Positions 22,248 to 24,306 of a stretch of DNA of 24,306 nucleotides are shown one piece after another. The position numbers and the translations under genes were made by a program. The notes under the pieces are model-generated. The model had not been told where the DNA came from. It made no database searches and saw only the letters and a program-made list of their open reading frames with translations. Each line of letters begins with the position of its first letter. Within the stretch, counting starts at the first letter, position 1. This DNA is from DATAQC01 sp051001215 (lineage in GTDB: Bacteria > Actinomycetota > Acidimicrobiia > Acidimicrobiales > AC-14), in the NCBI GenBank assembly GCA_051001215.1, contig JBPCNP010000151.1, positions 1-24,306 on the forward strand. The letters run 5' to 3'.

Positions 22248-23930
22248 CTATCGAGCGAGGGGCTTGTACTTGATGCGGTGGGGCTGGTCGGCGGCGGAGC
22301 CCAGCTCCTTGTGCCGCCAGGCTTCGTAGTCGGCGAAGTTGCCCTCGAACCACCGCACGACGCTGTCACCCTCGAAGGCGAGCACGTGGGTGCAGATGCG
22401 GTCGAGGAACCACCGGTCGTGGCTGATGACGACGGCGCACCCGGGGAACGACTCCAGCCCGTCCTCGAGGGCCCGGAGCGTGTCCACGTCGAGGTCGTTG
22501 GTGGGCTCGTCGAGGAGGAGCACGTTGCCCCCGCGGCGCAACATCTTGGCCAGGTGCACCCGGTTTCGCTCACCGCCCGACGCCATGCCCACCGGCTTCT
22601 GCTGGTCGGAGCCGGTGAAGTTGAACGACGCCACATAGGCGCGACCGTTCACCTCCCTCGTGCCGATCTTGAAGAACTCCTGACCGCCGGTGATCTCGGT
22701 GTAGATCGAGTTGGCGGGGTCGAGGTTGTCGCGGTTCTGGTCGACGTAGGCCAGGTCGACGGTCGGCCCGATCTTCACCGTCCCGCTGTCGGGCTTCTCC
22801 TGACCGGTCAGCATCCGGAACAAGGTGGTCTTGCCGGCACCGTTGGGCCCGATGACGCCGACCAGGCCGGCCGGCGGCAACGAGAAGGAGAGGTCGTCGA
22901 TCAGCAGTCGGTCGTCGAACGCCTTCGAGATGCCCTCGACCTCGATGACCAGATCGCCGAGACGGTCGCCGGGCGGGATGGCGATCTCCAGGCGCTTGGC
23001 CGCAGTCTCGGCCTCGCGGGCCTCGGCGAACAGCCGCTTGTAGGCCCCCAGGCGGGCCTTTGACTTGGCATGGCGGGCCTTGGCGCCCATGCGCACCCAG
23101 TCGAGCTCACGCTTCAGGGTCTCGGACCGGGCGCTGTCGGCCTTCTGCTCGAGGCGCAGGCGTTCCTGCTTCTGTTCGAGCCACCCCGTGTAGTTGCCCT
23201 CGAACGGCGTCCCTCGACCCCGCTCCAGCTCGAGGATCCACCGGGCGACATTGTCGAGGAAGTACCGGTCGTGGGTGATGGCCACCACGGTGCCCGGGTA
23301 CTCCTGCAGCGTCCGCTCCAGCCACCCCACCGACTCGGCGTCCAAGTGGTTGGTGGGCTCGTCGAGGAGGAGCAGGTCGGACTTGGCCAGCAGCAGCCGG
23401 CACAGGGCCACCCGCCTGCGCTCGCCACCGGAGAGAACGGCAACGTCGGCGTCGCCCGGGGGCAGGCGCAGGGCGTCCATGGCGATGTCGATCTGGCGCT
23501 CGAGGTCGTTGGCCCCCTTGGCTTCAATCTCGGCTTCGAGCCGGGCCTGGTCCTCACCGATCTTGTCGAAGTCGGCGTCGGGGTCGCTGTAGCGCTCGAG
23601 GACCTCGTCGTACTGGCGGAGCAGGTCGGCGACCGCGCCCACGGCCTCCATCACGTTGGCCTTGACGTCCTTGGTCTCGTCGAGGTGGGGCTCCTGTTCG
23701 AGCAGGCCCACGGTGAAGCCCGGCGACAGGCGCGCCTCGCCGGTGAAGCCGTCGTCGACGCCGGCCATGATCCGCAGCAACGACGACTTGCCCGACCCGT
23801 TGGGCCCGATCACACCGATCTTGGCGCCGGGGTAGAACGCCAGCGTCATGTCCTTCACGACCTCTTTGTCGGGAGGGTGGAAGCGACTGACGTTGCGCAT
23901 GGTGAAGATGAACTGGGCGGCGTTGGCCAT
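22248..23930 (-). CDS. ettA: Energy-dependent translational throttle protein EttA (ABC-F)
   Basis: 560 aa (E. coli EttA is 555). Two ABC domains without membrane segments: Walker A GPNGSGKS (42-49) and GPNGAGKT (361-368), signatures VLSGGERRR (165-173) and ASGGERNR (450-457), Walker B LLLLDEPTNHLD (187-198, E191) and LLLDEPTNDLD (E475). The linker between domains (about 240-310) has the EttA-type RELDWVRMGAKARHAKSKARL, and the first domain carries the inserted arm (about 95-140). EttA binds the ribosomal E site and gates the first elongation step according to ADP/ATP. The ATG at 23930 matches the family start; the frame is open to 24152, but that would run into the LexA-like box of the divergent gene. 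Monocistronic; a housekeeping gene next to accessory DNA. Confidence 0.95.
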   Translation of the reverse strand: MANAAQFIFTMRNVSRFHPPDKEVVKDMTLAFYPGAKIGVIGPNGSGKSSLLRIMAGVDDGFTGEARLSPGFTVGLLEQEPHLDETKDVKANVMEAVGAVADLLRQYDEVLERYSDPDADFDKIGEDQARLEAEIEAKGANDLERQIDIAMDALRLPPGDADVAVLSGGERRRVALCRLLLAKSDLLLLDEPTNHLDAESVGWLERTLQEYPGTVVAITHDRYFLDNVARWILELERGRGTPFEGNYTGWLEQKQERLRLEQKADSARSETLKRELDWVRMGAKARHAKSKARLGAYKRLFAEAREAETAAKRLEIAIPPGDRLGDLVIEVEGISKAFDDRLLIDDLSFSLPPAGLVGVIGPNGAGKTTLFRMLTGQEKPDSGTVKIGPTVDLAYVDQNRDNLDPANSIYTEITGGQEFFKIGTREVNGRAYVASFNFTGSDQQKPVGMASGGERNRVHLAKMLRRGGNVLLLDEPTNDLDVDTLRALEDGLESFPGCAVVISHDRWFLDRICTHVLAFEGDSVVRWFEGNFADYEAWRHKELGSAADQPHRIKYKPLAR

Positions 23931-23938
23931 GAGGTTCG

Positions 23939-23944
23939 ACCCTA
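23939..23944 (-). promoter_or_regulatory. Candidate -10 of ettA
   Basis: TAGGGT on the minus strand (TAnnnT), 8 nt before ATG 23930, so the leader would be only a nucleotide or two. There is no Shine-Dalgarno between it and the ATG. Speculative. Confidence 0.3.
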
Positions 23945-24136
23945 CCCGCGGGTGCGGATGGCCCTCGTCCGGGCCGGGTCGACGACCTGGAGGGTCTGTC
24001 GCTGTGGTGGTCGCCTGGGCCATCCGGGCACGGATGTCTGGGCGTCGGAGGAGGGAGGCGCTGCGTTGCAACTGCGCCCACGGAATTCTCATCCCCCAAA
24101 GATGAAATGCCGGACGAAGGTCTTGCCTAATACGGC

Positions 24137-24165
24137 TTGAAAACGAACACAAGTTCGTATAGAAT
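24137..24165 (+). promoter_or_regulatory. Consensus-like promoter of the DUF222-type gene
   Basis: TTGAAA (24137-24142), exactly 17 nt, then TAGAAT (24160-24165), close to the sigma-A consensus and the clearest promoter in the window. The transcript would begin near 24172, giving an almost leaderless mRNA for ATG 24173. The segment is distinctly AT-rich compared with the surroundings. Confidence 0.8.
24144..24157. promoter_or_regulatory. LexA-like SOS box in the promoter spacer
   Basis: Perfect inverted repeat CGAAC-ACAA-GTTCG, matching the CGAAC-N4-GTTCG core of Gram-positive and actinobacterial LexA operators. It fills the spacer between the -35 and -10, so a bound repressor would block RNA polymerase. 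Mycobacterial 13E12 (DUF222) genes are known to carry LexA boxes, which agrees with the gene downstream. Confidence 0.8.
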
Positions 24166-24172
24166 AGGCAAT

Positions 24173-24306
24173 ATGAGCCCGACGGCGGATTCCCGGGAGG
24201 CCGAAGCTCAGGTTCTCGAGGGCGAGATCGCTGAAGTGTGCGGAATTCTCAACGTAGCCACTGGCCGGCTGGTCGCCCTCATCGGGCGGGTGCTGGCCAC
24301 CGAGTC
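24173..24306 (+). CDS. N-terminus of a DUF222/13E12-type (likely HNH endonuclease) protein, partial
   Basis: 44 codons are visible before the window ends, from ATG 24173. After MSPTADSREAEAQ comes EGEIAEVCGILNVATGRLVALIGRVLATE, a helical segment resembling the start of DUF222 proteins, which in actinobacteria usually continue to a C-terminal HNH nuclease (the 13E12 repeat family). The nuclease part is outside the window, so this is inferred from the N-terminus and from the LexA-like operator in its promoter. It would be induced after DNA damage. Such genes are multicopy and often strain-variable, so the accessory region may start here. Confidence 0.65.
   Translation, partial: MSPTADSREAEAQVLEGEIAEVCGILNVATGRLVALIGRVLATE

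Noticed and set aside
23931..24152. N-terminal extension of EttA by 74 codons
   Set aside because: Lacks similarity to EttA and would overlap the LexA-like box of the divergent promoter; ATG 23930 gives the family length.

Overview
This is a very GC-rich, gene-dense stretch of what is most likely an actinobacterial chromosome. GTG starts are common and intergenic gaps are short. The gene content is actinobacterial: a DUF5719-like protein beside a very large GT2 membrane protein, DprE1/DprE2/UbiA, MptB, and a DUF222 (13E12-type) gene behind a LexA-like box. I suspect a lineage outside the mycolic-acid bacteria, possibly Acidimicrobiia. That placement is inference, because there is no rRNA or marker gene here.

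Layout: (1) 1-126 is the tail of an unidentified + strand gene. (2) 5304-188 is a minus-strand set: a 1081-aa GT2/polytopic membrane protein, a four-repeat DUF5719-like secreted protein (4-bp overlap) and a membrane-anchored thioredoxin. (3) 5375-6520 on the + strand holds a small helical protein and a polyprenol-phosphate mannosyltransferase. (4) 13125-6528 is a tight six-gene minus-strand operon: unassigned GT-C-like membrane protein, HAD-IB phosphatase, UbiA-type decaprenyl-phosphate phosphoribosyltransferase, dprE1, dprE2, and a GT87 membrane glycosyltransferase. (5) Divergent from it, 13253-14902 is an MptB-type mannosyltransferase, followed in tandem by a frameshifted, truncated paralogue (14945 to about 15470). 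(6) 20099-15517 is a minus-strand set: two-domain dCTP deaminase, epoxide-hydrolase-like alpha/beta hydrolase, and two GT4 glycosyltransferases separated by a 15-bp minisatellite. (7) 20130-21179 is an extended SDR epimerase (+), and 22029-21193 an L,D-transpeptidase (-). (8) 23930-22248 is ettA (-). (9) 24173 to the window end is the start of a DUF222/13E12-type gene under a textbook promoter with a LexA-like palindrome in its spacer.

The theme is cell-envelope glycan assembly from lipid-linked sugars. Ppm1-type synthase would make polyprenyl-phospho-mannose for MptB. UbiA, a phosphatase, DprE1 and DprE2 would make decaprenyl-phospho-arabinose (DPA), and the GT87 and the unassigned GT-C protein in the same operon are the obvious candidate users. 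The most notable points are: a compact DPA production-and-use cassette; a HAD enzyme placed where a DPPR phosphatase is expected; a natural alanine in DprE1 at the position of the benzothiazinone-target cysteine; the decayed MptB paralogue; and the LexA-type control of the DUF222 gene. No tRNA, rRNA, CRISPR array or insertion sequence was seen.
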